The notes beneath the pieces were generated by a model, which was given only the letters and a program-made list of their open reading frames with translations, made no database searches and was not told the DNA's origin. The translations under genes and the position numbers were made by a program. A stretch of 64,000 nucleotides of DNA. Origin: Saprospiraceae bacterium. Its GTDB lineage: Bacteria; Bacteroidota; Bacteroidia; Chitinophagales; Saprospiraceae. The DNA is taken from the NCBI GenBank assembly GCA_041392805.1, contig JAWKLJ010000001.1:3472001-3536000 (forward strand), in the 5' to 3' direction. Below are positions 45,099 to 54,026 of this stretch, one piece after another (the first letter of the stretch is position 1; each line of letters begins with the position of its first letter).

Positions 45099-45818
45099 AT
45101 GAAAAATCACTTTCGGTCGCTTTTGTTTTTACTCTTACTCATCAGCAGCAGCTGTGAATTATCAAAAAATATTCCGCCAGCAAGCTACGCCTCTCCAAAC
45201 CCTACGGAACCCAGCTACCTGACTAAATCCTTGTTCAATTTTGCAGATCGCACCCTCTCCGAAGAAGATATTGCCCAAATCCTCAACAGTGAAATCAAGC
45301 TACCCGACACCATTCGGCTGGCCATCCTCAATTATTCCGATAATACCAGCAATCGCTATTATTACAATTATTGGAACAATGAAGAATACCTCAAACTCCA
45401 ACAAGCCTATATTGATGTTTTTAAAACGACCCTCAGTGCCAACAGTCAGGTGAAAAAGATTATTCTCATGCCCAAATTGATGATCGGCACTAGTCCCAAC
45501 ATTTTTACTTTAAGGGAATCGGCCGTACGCCTACAGGCTAATTTATTCCTCGTTTTTTCTATTCATAGTGATATTTATTACCAATACAAGGTTTTTAAGA
45601 AGAATGAAGCCAAAGCCTTTGCCACGGTGGAGGCCTTACTGATGGATGTCAAAACAGGGATTATTCCCTATTCCGAAATTATTACGCGCGACAATCAGGT
45701 CACCAGAACAGAAGCGGACCTCAATGACCAGGACACGCAAAAACGGGCAGAAAATGGAGCCATTTACAAAACATTGGAGGAATTAAGTGCGCGACTGAAT
45801 GCCTATTTGAAGTATTAA
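45099..45818 (+). CDS. Hypothetical lipoprotein
   Basis: A 239-residue protein with a type II signal peptide (MKNHFRSLLFLLLLISSSCELS, lipid Cys near residue 20). The mature part has alternating strand/helix pattern with RLAILNYSDNTSNRYYYNYW near residue 68 and LRESAVRLQANLFLVFSIHSDIYYQYKVF near 130. It is faintly reminiscent of CsgG/LpoB-like lipoproteins, but not enough to assign. A G-rich hairpin follows, and the next gene converges on it. Confidence 0.72.
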   Translation: MKNHFRSLLFLLLLISSSCELSKNIPPASYASPNPTEPSYLTKSLFNFADRTLSEEDIAQILNSEIKLPDTIRLAILNYSDNTSNRYYYNYWNNEEYLKLQQAYIDVFKTTLSANSQVKKIILMPKLMIGTSPNIFTLRESAVRLQANLFLVFSIHSDIYYQYKVFKKNEAKAFATVEALLMDVKTGIIPYSEIITRDNQVTRTEADLNDQDTQKRAENGAIYKTLEELSARLNAYLKY

Positions 45819-45826
45819 AGGTGGGC

Positions 45827-45892
45827 TGGGGGAGTGTCAGGGGGTGGCTAAAAAAACGGTTTACCTTAGGTAAGTCACCCCCTAATCCCCCA
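45827..45892. terminator. Long G-rich/C-rich hairpin between converging genes
   Basis: TGGGGG and AGGGGGTG on the left pair with CACCCCCT and CCCCCA on the right, with a small bulge. The loop contains a second hairpin (TTTACCT/AGGTAA). It fills the 74-bp gap between two converging genes and probably blocks read-through in both directions. Confidence 0.65.
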
Positions 45893-47440
45893 TCAATTTT
45901 TACGGAAAACACCATCATATTGACTCCCTTGGTAAGCCCCCCACCGTATAGGTTTCAGCAGGGGAAGGTCTGTTGCAATGCGATGCACCTGAAAGCCATC
46001 AAAAGTGTAGGTATGCCTGAGGTTTGTTGCATGGCAATAGATAATATCTAAACGGCCATTTCCATCTAGATCCCCAATCCAAGGAGTGGAAGAAAAATTA
46101 TTGCCTTCGTAGGCTTCCCCGAGTTGCAATACTTCCTTGGTCTTGAAATCAACGATAGCGATCGTATTGTAAAAGAATTTTTGATAAATTTCGTCTATCT
46201 CCTGAAAATTGATACTCATCAGCACTTCATCCCTGCCGTCATTATCCCAGTCTAAAACCACGGGCGTCAAAATTTGGTTATAACCCAAGGAATCTACAAA
46301 TTCAATGGTCCCCTTTTTCCCATCTACCATAAACTGGGTATTCCAATCCAACTTTGGCCACACCCCTTGGGCATAGGAAACGAAAAAATCGGGAATAGTA
46401 TCTTCGGTAAAATAGCCTACAGCAATAGAGCTATAACTTTCTGTATTGGGCCGAACCACCTCCCAAATAAGTTGGTGATCACTCCCATCAAAAGCCAACA
46501 AGCGCCCATTGACAGCATTGACAATAATATCAGTAATGCCATCGCTTGTAATATCTACCCTCGCTGCAGGCCCTATATATCCTCTATTCTCACTGCTATC
46601 AAGCAAAATGGCTTTAGATAAATCACCTTTCATAATGTCCGAAAGTTGGCCACAATAAAGGTGTCCGCCTATGGTTTCTCCTCCCGTTCCAAAGACTACT
46701 TCATAATCATCCAAACCAGGTATCTTGCTCACTGTTAAAGACATATAAATTTCTTTGCCATCCGGCATTTCAGCACGTGCCAACAGCGCACCATTTTTAC
46801 CGCTAAACACAACGAGATAGCCTGCTGGTCGATTGGGGTCATAGGGTTCTGCCATGACATTTCCCCCATTGGACACCAGGATATCGTCTACCCCATCATT
46901 GTCCTGATCAGGAATGAATTGTGGGTTATAAAAATTAAACCATCCTTTTTTGTCTTTATTGTTTTTTAGTTCTTTGGCCGAAAAACGCCAGATGACCTCC
47001 CCTGTAGCACCATTGATGGCGATCAATTCCGCCGACCGCCCTCCAATTACTGGGTCAAGGACGCCATCTCCATTGATATCATGCAATGCGGCCGATCCAA
47101 ATACCTGGTCTTTAGCCGAAACCTTCCATAGCAAAGTCCCGTCCCTCCCATCCAAGGCAATAACCGCCGAATCACAGCTGTGAAACTCCTGGCGGCCTGC
47201 GCCCATTATGATATCGCCAACCTTATCTCCATTGAGATCTGCTATTCTTGGAGAAGAAAAGGTTCCAACGCCAGGCAAAGTCTTCGTCCAAGTATTTTGT
47301 GCTGATAGTGGCATAAAACCTATAGGCCCCAGGCTGCTCATAGCGCATACCAGCCATAAAAGCAGGCTACTTTTTTCCTTTCTAAACAAGGGTAAAATCA
47401 TTCCAACATTCAATTGATTATCAAACCTAAAGTAACGCAA
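45893..47440 (-). CDS. Secreted FG-GAP/VCBS repeat beta-propeller protein
   Basis: A 515-residue exported protein with several calcium-binding-type FG-GAP/VCBS repeats: IADLNGDKVGDIIMGAG, LHDINGDGVLDPVIGG, DQDNDGVDDILVSNGG, VDITSDGITDIIVNA, DWDNDGRDEVLMS, GDLDGNGRLDIIYC. These are interleaved with PQQ-like blades (VIALDGRDGTLLW, LIAINGATGEVIW). It should fold as a beta propeller. The signal peptide (SSLLLWLVCAMSSLGPIGFMPLSAQ) is better placed if translation starts at the second ATG at 47401. No enzymatic motif is seen. Such proteins are commonly surface or adhesion components. Confidence 0.85.
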   Translation of the reverse strand: MRYFRFDNQLNVGMILPLFRKEKSSLLLWLVCAMSSLGPIGFMPLSAQNTWTKTLPGVGTFSSPRIADLNGDKVGDIIMGAGRQEFHSCDSAVIALDGRDGTLLWKVSAKDQVFGSAALHDINGDGVLDPVIGGRSAELIAINGATGEVIWRFSAKELKNNKDKKGWFNFYNPQFIPDQDNDGVDDILVSNGGNVMAEPYDPNRPAGYLVVFSGKNGALLARAEMPDGKEIYMSLTVSKIPGLDDYEVVFGTGGETIGGHLYCGQLSDIMKGDLSKAILLDSSENRGYIGPAARVDITSDGITDIIVNAVNGRLLAFDGSDHQLIWEVVRPNTESYSSIAVGYFTEDTIPDFFVSYAQGVWPKLDWNTQFMVDGKKGTIEFVDSLGYNQILTPVVLDWDNDGRDEVLMSINFQEIDEIYQKFFYNTIAIVDFKTKEVLQLGEAYEGNNFSSTPWIGDLDGNGRLDIIYCHATNLRHTYTFDGFQVHRIATDLPLLKPIRWGAYQGSQYDGVFRKN

Positions 47441-47748
47441 AAAAATAATACTTTTTTCTCAAAGTAAGGCTTTTATAGCATGGCTAATTAATGACCAATT
47501 TGAGTTTTGACACGCTTGGAAATCACTAGATTTGGTTATTAAAAAAGGGAAAGGCTTGGTGGAAGTCAGCAATTGGAAAATGGGCAGTGGAAACAACTCA
47601 AATAAAAAAAGGAAGCAACACTGTTACCTCCTTTATACCTCCAAATAAATAGTATTTTTTCGGGTTATACTTTCTCTTTAAGTATGTTTACGTCCTTAAG
47701 ACGGAAGAACTAGGAAAAGTAACACCCTTTCGACAAATAGAAAAAAAA
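47441..47748. other. 308-bp intergenic region with a terminator and a purine-rich tract
   Basis: Contains the minus-strand terminator for the hydrolase/glycosyltransferase operon (47604-47631). It also holds a GGAAGTC/GGAAAATGGGCAGTGG-type purine-rich tract (47560-47592) like those at 57.7 and 61.3 kb. No gene is visible. Confidence 0.55.
47604..47631 (-). terminator. Intrinsic terminator of the hydrolase operon
   Basis: Read on the minus strand, GGAGGTAAC-AGT-GTTGCTTCC forms a 9-bp stem with two wobble pairs and is followed by seven T (47610-47604). It lies about 117 bases after the hydrolase stop codon. Confidence 0.78.
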
Positions 47749-48552
47749 CTACACCTGCTCCAAACAAAAGGACACAAACTTGCGCACAAAAAGTTTCGTC
47801 TGCTTGGCGGCTTCAAACATACCCATATGCCCTACTTTTTCTAAAATATGAATGGAGGCAAGAGCAGGAAGATGCGTTTGCTCCAGACTTTGATCGGCAG
47901 GCACTGCAGTATCTTTTTTACCTATAATAAATAAAACGGGACACTTTAGTTCGGCTAAGGTCTTGGAACGATCAGGCCGGTTTTTCATAGCCCTAAGGGC
48001 CGCAATAATCCCTTTTACATCATAATTGGATGCCCTAAAAGTAAGTTTCTCAATAAGAAAAGCATTGCTTTTGACAAAATCTGGCGCAAAAAAGGTAGGA
48101 ATGAGTTGCTTGACATATAAAACGTGACCTTGTCGCTGCACAAATCCGACTCCTTTTTCACGCGCTTCTTTTTTCTCTTCACTATCCTCATAAGGTTGGG
48201 AGTGAAACAGCCCTAAGCCGATTAACTGCTCAGGGTATTTTTCAGCAAAAGCCAGACCGACATATCCGCCCATCGAATGGCCGATCAGAACGACCTTGTC
48301 TAGTTTTAATTCTTCCAAGACAGCTCCGACCGCTTCGGCCATATCTGCGATAGACGCCCCCGGCCACACCTCTGATTGACCAAAGCCCGGTAAATCAATT
48401 GTAATGACCCTTAATTTCTCTTCTACCAAATCCGGTTTAAAATCCTCCCATACTCGACTGTCTGCGCAAAAGCCGTGGAGCAATACCACTGCGACCCCTC
48501 GTCCTTCTGTATCGTAAGCAATCGTTTTGTCTTGAAATATTATGTTCTTCAT
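47749..48552 (-). CDS. Alpha/beta hydrolase
   Basis: A 267-residue alpha/beta-fold hydrolase. The oxyanion strand VLLHGFCADSRVW, nucleophile elbow GHSMGGYVG (Ser93), acid Asp214 in IIGKKDTAVPADQ and catalytic His242 in KVGHMGMFEA are all present. No signal peptide, so it is cytosolic. Its start overlaps the stop of the glycosyltransferase gene by four bases, so the two are translationally coupled. Substrate unknown. Confidence 0.9.
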   Translation of the reverse strand: MKNIIFQDKTIAYDTEGRGVAVVLLHGFCADSRVWEDFKPDLVEEKLRVITIDLPGFGQSEVWPGASIADMAEAVGAVLEELKLDKVVLIGHSMGGYVGLAFAEKYPEQLIGLGLFHSQPYEDSEEKKEAREKGVGFVQRQGHVLYVKQLIPTFFAPDFVKSNAFLIEKLTFRASNYDVKGIIAALRAMKNRPDRSKTLAELKCPVLFIIGKKDTAVPADQSLEQTHLPALASIHILEKVGHMGMFEAAKQTKLFVRKFVSFCLEQV

Positions 48553-49664
48553 GAATAGTTTCGGTTATAACGATCAAATAGTTCATCGTACTGGGGGGCT
48601 AAAATACACCAATCATAATGAGCCACAAAGCCCTTAAATGAATTATGCGATCTAATATCGTTGATTTGCTGCACACTTTCTTTCAATTTGTATAATAATT
48701 CTTCCGGACTATGGTATAAATGCCGGTGGTGCAAATTCACAGGGATATGTTCGGGATAGGCTAATCGATGTGGCAAAAGCGGATAACAACCGCAATAGAT
48801 GGCTTCGACAATGCTACCGCCAAAAAAATCTTGTTGACTGGTTACAGGTAGGATATCGGCCAATTTGAGTAAGCTGGCGTATTCCCGGCGGTCTTTAGCG
48901 TAGCCAAAATGAATAAGATGCTTTGCCAGTTTTTCTTTCGCTAGGTCAAATATGGGGGGCTTTTTTTGACTAGCGGCACCTAAAACGATTAATTTAAAAG
49001 CGAAATCTTCTTCACTCAACTGAAATAAGGTTTCGAAAAAAAGCGTTGGGTCTTTGTCATATTCCCAACGATGATTCCATAGCAAAACGGCTTCGGCGGG
49101 TTTGGGCCGATCGGCAACATTGTCAAAGGCTTTCAAGTCTAAACCAAGGGGTAATACCAGGCTCTTTTTGCGCAGCCATTCCATATTTTGCAACTCCCGC
49201 TGATCAGGAAATTGTCGCAAAAAAGAAGGAAGTGCTGCCAGAAAAGCTTCCTGGTGAAAATGAGAATTGAAACACAATACATCGGCGGCCAAAGCACTGG
49301 TGTAATTGAGAAAACCATACTGGTTGTTTCGCTTTAGCGAAGGATCCTGGTCATCAGGTGACCAGGGATAGGTAATCTGGTTTTCGTGAAAATACAAAGC
49401 AACGGGAAGATGGCTAGTGCGAGACCTGGTGAGTGCCAAAAAAGTGGTGAGGTCAAGCATGTCAGTGGCTAGTATCAGATCAGGTTGAAAAGCGCTTTCT
49501 AAAAACTGGCGGGCCAGACTTACCGCGCCGCCATACATGCGCCATTTCCAATGCCGGCCTTTTAGTCCAAGGATGAGCAGCTCGTGATGACTGTGTTGCT
49601 GGTAAGCTTCGGCCCACTGCTGGTGACTCCCTCCAAAAAATGGTTCGACTAAAAGGATTTTCAT
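48549..49664 (-). CDS. DUF3524 glycosyltransferase, queuosine-tRNA mannosyltransferase-like
   Basis: A 371-residue GT4-like protein. The N terminus ILLVEPFFGGSHQQWAEAY, then LKGRHWKWRMYGGAV, ATDMLDLTTFLALTR, YFHENQITYPW, LCFNSHFH and the C-terminal HRWEYDKDPTLFF match the DUF3524 family. The animal homologue GTDC1 is known as the queuosine-tRNA(Asp) mannosyltransferase. Whether bacterial members glycosylate queuosine is an inference here. It is coupled to an alpha/beta hydrolase gene and divergent from a SpoIIE-type phosphatase gene 74 bases away. The usual GT4 C-terminal domain is present, so it is not truncated. Confidence 0.83.
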   Translation of the reverse strand: MKILLVEPFFGGSHQQWAEAYQQHSHHELLILGLKGRHWKWRMYGGAVSLARQFLESAFQPDLILATDMLDLTTFLALTRSRTSHLPVALYFHENQITYPWSPDDQDPSLKRNNQYGFLNYTSALAADVLCFNSHFHQEAFLAALPSFLRQFPDQRELQNMEWLRKKSLVLPLGLDLKAFDNVADRPKPAEAVLLWNHRWEYDKDPTLFFETLFQLSEEDFAFKLIVLGAASQKKPPIFDLAKEKLAKHLIHFGYAKDRREYASLLKLADILPVTSQQDFFGGSIVEAIYCGCYPLLPHRLAYPEHIPVNLHHRHLYHSPEELLYKLKESVQQINDIRSHNSFKGFVAHYDWCILAPQYDELFDRYNRNYS

Positions 49665-49738
49665 GTTGCTTTGTTTGGATGATTATACGGGAAAATTACT
49701 ATCTTTCAAAAATTAAAAGGTTCATTTATAAAAAACGG

Positions 49739-50995
49739 ATGTCTAGCCTATCCCAAATTAAGAAAGCATTGCCGAATAAATCAGACCTGGAGCGAGAACT
49801 AAATCTTAAACAGCTCCAAATCAATAGCTTGCTCAACATAACACAAGCCATCAATGATAATGTCTCTGTCGAAGGCTTGTTCAATATGTACAAATCCTTC
49901 CTTAGTTGGGAGATTGGTGTCAAAAAAATGGCCCTCTATGTCTTGAAGGAGGGAGAATGGATTTGTGCTTCAGCGATTGGTATCAAGGAAGAGCTATTGG
50001 CCATAGATATTTCAGCTAAACTACCCGGATACACGCGCCTTAAAAATGTCGATGAAAGTGATCATCCGCTCATTCGGGAATTTGATGTTGTCATTCCCGT
50101 CCGGCACAAAAACGAAGCCATTTCTTATGTCTTCATTGGCGGTTTTTCGGAAGAAGAAGACATGTACAGTAAGGTACAATTCATCACAACGATTACCAAC
50201 GTCATTGCCGTTGCCATCGAAAACAAACGATTATTTAAAAAGCAATTGGAGCAGGAACGTCTCAACCGCGAGATGGAATTAGCGAGTGAAATGCAACGCA
50301 TGCTTATTCCCAAAAACCTCCCAAGTAAAGATTGTTATGAACTAGCTAGTATCTACAAACCTTATTCGGGGGTAGGAGGGGATTATTTCGATTTTATAGA
50401 ATTTGATGATGGTAAAATCGTGTTTTGCGTTGGGGATATTTCGGGCAAGGGGGTAGCCGCTGCTTTGCTAATGGCTAATTTCCAAGCCAATTTTCATACC
50501 CTCATTAATAAAAGGACCGAACTGGACGAGTTTATTCGAGACCTTAACAACTCCGTCCACCTTATTACACAAGGCGAACGGTTTATTACTTTTTTTATCG
50601 CAGAGTATGATATCAATTCCCGCCAGCTCAACTATGTCAATGCGGGCCACAATCCTCCTGTATTGGTTACAAATGGCCACATGCACCTGCTCAACAAAGG
50701 TTGTACCATTTTGGGATCATTTACAGAACTTCCTCCTTTCGAAGTAGGAACTTTACAGGTAGAAGAAGAAGCCATCATACTGTCTTTCACCGATGGATTG
50801 AGTGATATTAGAAACAAATCGAATGAGTTTTTGAGCGACGAAATTGTTTATGATTTTGTAAAAAATCACTACCGATTTTCAGCCTCTGCTTTTAATCAAA
50901 AATTATTGGAAGTCATTGAAAAATTTAAAGGCGATGAAACTTATCCAGACGATTTTACGGTCCTGACCTGCAAAATATTTTTGCCGCCAGTTTAG
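49739..50995 (+). CDS. SpoIIE-type PP2C phosphatase with GAF-like sensor domain
   Basis: A 418-residue cytosolic protein. Residues about 35-190 look like a GAF/PAS sensory domain (SFLSWEIGVKKMALYVLKEG, VIPVRHKNEAISYVFIGGF). The C-terminal half is a PP2C/SpoIIE phosphatase with the metal-binding SGVGGDYFDFIEF, VGDISGKGVAAALLMA, YVNAGHNPP and ILSFTDGLSD. Such enzymes dephosphorylate anti-anti-sigma or similar regulators. No partner kinase or STAS protein is adjacent. I chose the ATG at 49739, giving a normal-length protein; upstream in-frame codons would add a hydrophobic stretch without family match. Confidence 0.9.
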   Translation: MSSLSQIKKALPNKSDLERELNLKQLQINSLLNITQAINDNVSVEGLFNMYKSFLSWEIGVKKMALYVLKEGEWICASAIGIKEELLAIDISAKLPGYTRLKNVDESDHPLIREFDVVIPVRHKNEAISYVFIGGFSEEEDMYSKVQFITTITNVIAVAIENKRLFKKQLEQERLNREMELASEMQRMLIPKNLPSKDCYELASIYKPYSGVGGDYFDFIEFDDGKIVFCVGDISGKGVAAALLMANFQANFHTLINKRTELDEFIRDLNNSVHLITQGERFITFFIAEYDINSRQLNYVNAGHNPPVLVTNGHMHLLNKGCTILGSFTELPPFEVGTLQVEEEAIILSFTDGLSDIRNKSNEFLSDEIVYDFVKNHYRFSASAFNQKLLEVIEKFKGDETYPDDFTVLTCKIFLPPV

Positions 50996-51140
50996 GTGTT
51001 CTTCTATCGTTTTATGAATTTGGTATATTTTTCCGTATTATAAATCTAAAACTTTATTGAAACGTTTATTAATTTGATAATTGGCAGATTATTAAAGATA
51101 TTGTGAACGGAATTCCTAAATTAAGCGATAAGACTTACGA

Positions 51141-51947
51141 ATGAAGGATAAGAACGTAGCCGGTATTTTGGCTTTATTTTTTGGTTGGCTGGGCATTCAC
51201 CGATTTTATCTGGGACAAATTGGCTTGGGAATTTTATACATGTTTTTCTTCTGGATATCCTGGATTATTGCCCTTATTGACGCTATTGCTTTTTTCGCAA
51301 TGGATAAGGTAGAATTTGATGAAAAGTATAATAAGGAAATGTTCACCCAGCGGCAAAATCGGTATGATCGCCGTACCCAGGATCGTCGCGAAAGATGGGA
51401 ACAACGCCAGCGTCCGGTAGAACCCGTTCGTCGAGCAGCGGCTCCTTCTACCCCGCAACAAAGAAGCCAAGCTCCCCCTCCTGCTCAGCGACGAAATAAC
51501 CCCTTTAAAGCGAGTGGACTGGAAAAGTATCGGGATTATGATTACGAAGGGGCCATTGAAGATTTCGAAAAAGCACTGAAAATTAATCCGAAAGACATTG
51601 CTATTCATTTTAACTTGGCATGCTCCTATTCCTTGATGGAAAATGCCGACAGGGCTTTTTATCACCTCGATAAAGCTGTAAGCCATGGCTTTAATGATGA
51701 GCAAAAGATTAAAGAACACGATGCACTAGCATTTTTGAGAATACAGGACGAGTTTGACAGTTTCGAACAAAACGGATTTCGATTGGCCCCAAAATTGGAA
51801 GCCCCTAAGGCTAATCTACTGGATGAAATTCCGGGTGGCACGTCCAATGACCTCCTGGAACAACTGCAACGTTTAGGCGAATTAAAAGAAAAAGGCTTAT
51901 TGACAGAAGATGAGTTTATCGTACAAAAGAAAAAATTACTGGGCTAA
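51141..51947 (+). CDS. TM2 domain protein with TPR and SHOCT modules
   Basis: A 268-residue protein with three parts. Residues 1-55 form a TM2 domain (VAGILALFFGWLGIHRFYLGQIGLGILY, two membrane helices). A basic, proline-rich linker runs to about 120. A TPR pair follows (DYDYEGAIEDFEKALKINPK..IHFNLACSYSLMENADRAFYHLDKAV). The last 35 residues (LLEQLQRLGELKEKGLLTEDEF) are a SHOCT-type oligomerisation module. The combination is known in Bacteroidota, but its function is not. A CBS-domain gene starts 44 bases downstream. Confidence 0.85.
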   Translation: MKDKNVAGILALFFGWLGIHRFYLGQIGLGILYMFFFWISWIIALIDAIAFFAMDKVEFDEKYNKEMFTQRQNRYDRRTQDRRERWEQRQRPVEPVRRAAAPSTPQQRSQAPPPAQRRNNPFKASGLEKYRDYDYEGAIEDFEKALKINPKDIAIHFNLACSYSLMENADRAFYHLDKAVSHGFNDEQKIKEHDALAFLRIQDEFDSFEQNGFRLAPKLEAPKANLLDEIPGGTSNDLLEQLQRLGELKEKGLLTEDEFIVQKKKLLG

Positions 51948-51990
51948 TTAGCAACCTTCTTTGCTGACAACGCTCATATACTACAACCAA

Positions 51991-52650
51991 ATGACCGCAG
52001 AAAGTCTTGTTTCAGATAGCGTAATTCCGCTTCGGACCTCAGATACGGGAGACGATGCGCTTGGTATGATGAGCGATTTCTATATTCGCCATTTACCAGT
52101 GGTGAACAATACTCAGTTGTTAGGCATTCTCAGCGAAGAAGACATCTTGAATAGTGATGTGGAGGAACCTGTAGGCTCTTATCAATTGAGCCTCCCTCAT
52201 GTAAAGGTCCTGGCTGGCGACCATATGTATGAGGTCATGCGCGTCCTAGCTGACTTTAAATTAACCGTCGTTCCAGTCGTCGATCCCCAAGGCAATTATA
52301 TCGGGTTAATTACCTTGGAAGATTTGCTACATTTTTTTGCCAGTTCCAGTACTTTTCAAGAATCTGGCTCTATCATTGTACTGGAAATGGCTCGCAGAGA
52401 TTACTCGCTGGTCGAAATAGCTCGTATCGTCGAATCGGAAGGGGCGTATATCCTTAGTTCATTCATTTCTTCCCAAGCCGATCCTGCGATTTTTAATGTG
52501 ACCATCAAAATTAATAGCCAGGATATTTATGCTATTCTCAACACTTTTGAACGCTTTAATTACCAAATCAAAGCTTCTTTTAATGAAAGTGTCTACCACG
52601 AAGCGCTAAAGGACCGCTATGATGCTTTAATCAATTACCTTAATGTTTAA
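51991..52650 (+). CDS. CBS-pair domain protein
   Basis: A 219-residue cytosolic protein with two CBS motifs, which usually bind adenine nucleotides. The first is near 20-55 (DDALGMMSDFYIRHLPVVNNTQLLGILSEEDIL), the second near 85-125 (DHMYEVMRVLADFKLTVVPVVDPQGNYIGLITLEDLL). The C-terminal 80 residues look like an ACT-like regulatory module. The start at ATG 51991 is preferred over a TTG at 51961. Its stop codon touches the left end of the palindromic element at 52651. Confidence 0.87.
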   Translation: MTAESLVSDSVIPLRTSDTGDDALGMMSDFYIRHLPVVNNTQLLGILSEEDILNSDVEEPVGSYQLSLPHVKVLAGDHMYEVMRVLADFKLTVVPVVDPQGNYIGLITLEDLLHFFASSSTFQESGSIIVLEMARRDYSLVEIARIVESEGAYILSSFISSQADPAIFNVTIKINSQDIYAILNTFERFNYQIKASFNESVYHEALKDRYDALINYLNV

Positions 52651-52891
52651 GAGCATGTTGGGAGGTCACCCTTTATTCACGACCTTTATAGTGATTTTAT
52701 GGTGTTCATGAATCTCCCAAGGTCGATTTGGGCCTAAAAATATCCCTTTTTCGCTGATACTTCGTTACTTTTTTCGTCCGTACCGAAGGGTATGAACTTC
52801 AAAAAGGCACTGTTGATACACTGTATCAAGCCATCCCAGTCAGCGAAAAATTGACACTTTTTGCCTCCAAAAGCGACCTCCAAACATGCTC
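52651..52891. repeat. Large palindromic intergenic element
   Basis: The outer arms GAGCATGTTGGGAGGTC (52651-52667) and GACCTCCAAACATGCTC (52875-52891) match at 16 of 17 positions. Inner arms TTTTTCGCTGA (52747-52757) / TCAGCGAAAAA (52840-52850) are perfect. A 17-base palindrome TTGATACACTGTATCAA lies at 52813-52829. It exactly fills the gap between a plus-strand and a minus-strand stop codon. It has no coding capacity and looks like a non-autonomous mobile repeat. Confidence 0.75.
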
Positions 52892-54015
52892 TAACTCGTT
52901 TTTCGATAACTCATCACTGCAAGACTACTAAAGACAATAGCCAGGACACCTAAGGTCCAAAAGTGCCATTGGATATCAGCAAAATCACTCCCTTTTAGCA
53001 ATACCAACCTCATGACCGATACAAAATGGGCAATGGGATTAGGGTAGGTCAGTATCTGTGCCCACTCCGGCATACTTTCAATTGGCGTAAACAGCCCACT
53101 CATCAAGATAAATATCATCATAAAAAACCAGGCGATGAACATGGCTTGTTGCTGGGTATCTGCAAAAGTGGAGATCAATAAACCCAACCCTAATACAACG
53201 ATCAAATCTACCATACAAAATAGAAAAACCAAGCCAAGACTGCCCACCATTGGAATATCGAAAATTAGTTTGCCCGCAATTAAGCCGATGGTCAGCAAAC
53301 CCAAACCGATAATCAGAAAGGGCAACAGTTTGCCTAAAATAAATTGATACTTCTTGATGGGCGTAACATTCAATTGCTCAATAGTTCCTATTTCCCGCTC
53401 TCGCACAATATTCATAGCAGATAGGATCAGGGTAAGGATAATGACCAATACACCTAAAATGCCGGGCACCATAAAAACCTTATAGTCTAAACTTGGATTG
53501 TACCAATTGGAAGAAGTGACTTCGAGAGAAGGCGCAAGGGATGACTTGGGCGGCTGAACGGGAATGGTCTCCATCCTTAAATTTTTACCAAAATCCTGGA
53601 TCACCACTGCTGCATAACCGCTTGCCAATCCACCCTTTGTCCCATTAATCGCATTAGCAAGTACCTGGAGTTTGACACCTTGTCCCTTTAAAAAATCTTT
53701 TTCGAAATGGGGAGGTATATGCAGGACCAGGTCTACCTCATCTCGCTGAATCAACTCCATCGCTAGCGCATCACTCGCTGGCGTTGCTGTCAGAATAAAG
53801 AGGTCAGTGGCCGTGAATTTCCCTAGTAGCCGGTTGGAATAAGTCGATTGGTCTTCGTCGAAAACAGCTAATCTCAATTCGCTTACCTCATTTGTAGCAG
53901 CATAAGACAATAAGATAAGCTGCACAATCGGCAAAACGCTTAACAAGGGCAACATGGCCTTATTGCGAAATACTTGCAACAGCTCTTTTTTTATGAGAAT
54001 GAGTATGGTTCGCAT
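52891..54015 (-). CDS. ABC-2 type transporter permease (YhhJ/YbhR-like)
   Basis: A 374-residue permease. One N-terminal membrane helix (about 22-42; LPLLSVLPIVQLILLSYAATNEV) is followed by an extracytoplasmic domain (about 45-180) and then five C-terminal helices, the typical layout of the YbhS/YbhR group. MNIVREREIGTIEQLNVTPIKKYQF and LFTPIESMPEWAQ are family hallmarks. It is the last gene of the seven-gene tetR efflux operon, 11 bases after its sister permease. Part of a pump with the adjacent ATPases, adaptor and TolC-like protein. Confidence 0.9.
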   Translation of the reverse strand: MRTILILIKKELLQVFRNKAMLPLLSVLPIVQLILLSYAATNEVSELRLAVFDEDQSTYSNRLLGKFTATDLFILTATPASDALAMELIQRDEVDLVLHIPPHFEKDFLKGQGVKLQVLANAINGTKGGLASGYAAVVIQDFGKNLRMETIPVQPPKSSLAPSLEVTSSNWYNPSLDYKVFMVPGILGVLVIILTLILSAMNIVREREIGTIEQLNVTPIKKYQFILGKLLPFLIIGLGLLTIGLIAGKLIFDIPMVGSLGLVFLFCMVDLIVVLGLGLLISTFADTQQQAMFIAWFFMMIFILMSGLFTPIESMPEWAQILTYPNPIAHFVSVMRLVLLKGSDFADIQWHFWTLGVLAIVFSSLAVMSYRKTS

Positions 54016-54026
54016 TTTGTCAGTGT

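Noticed and set aside
44896..45099. 67-codon reading frame before the lipoprotein gene
   Set aside because: No start context, family match or signal peptide, and it runs through a purine-rich low-complexity stretch.
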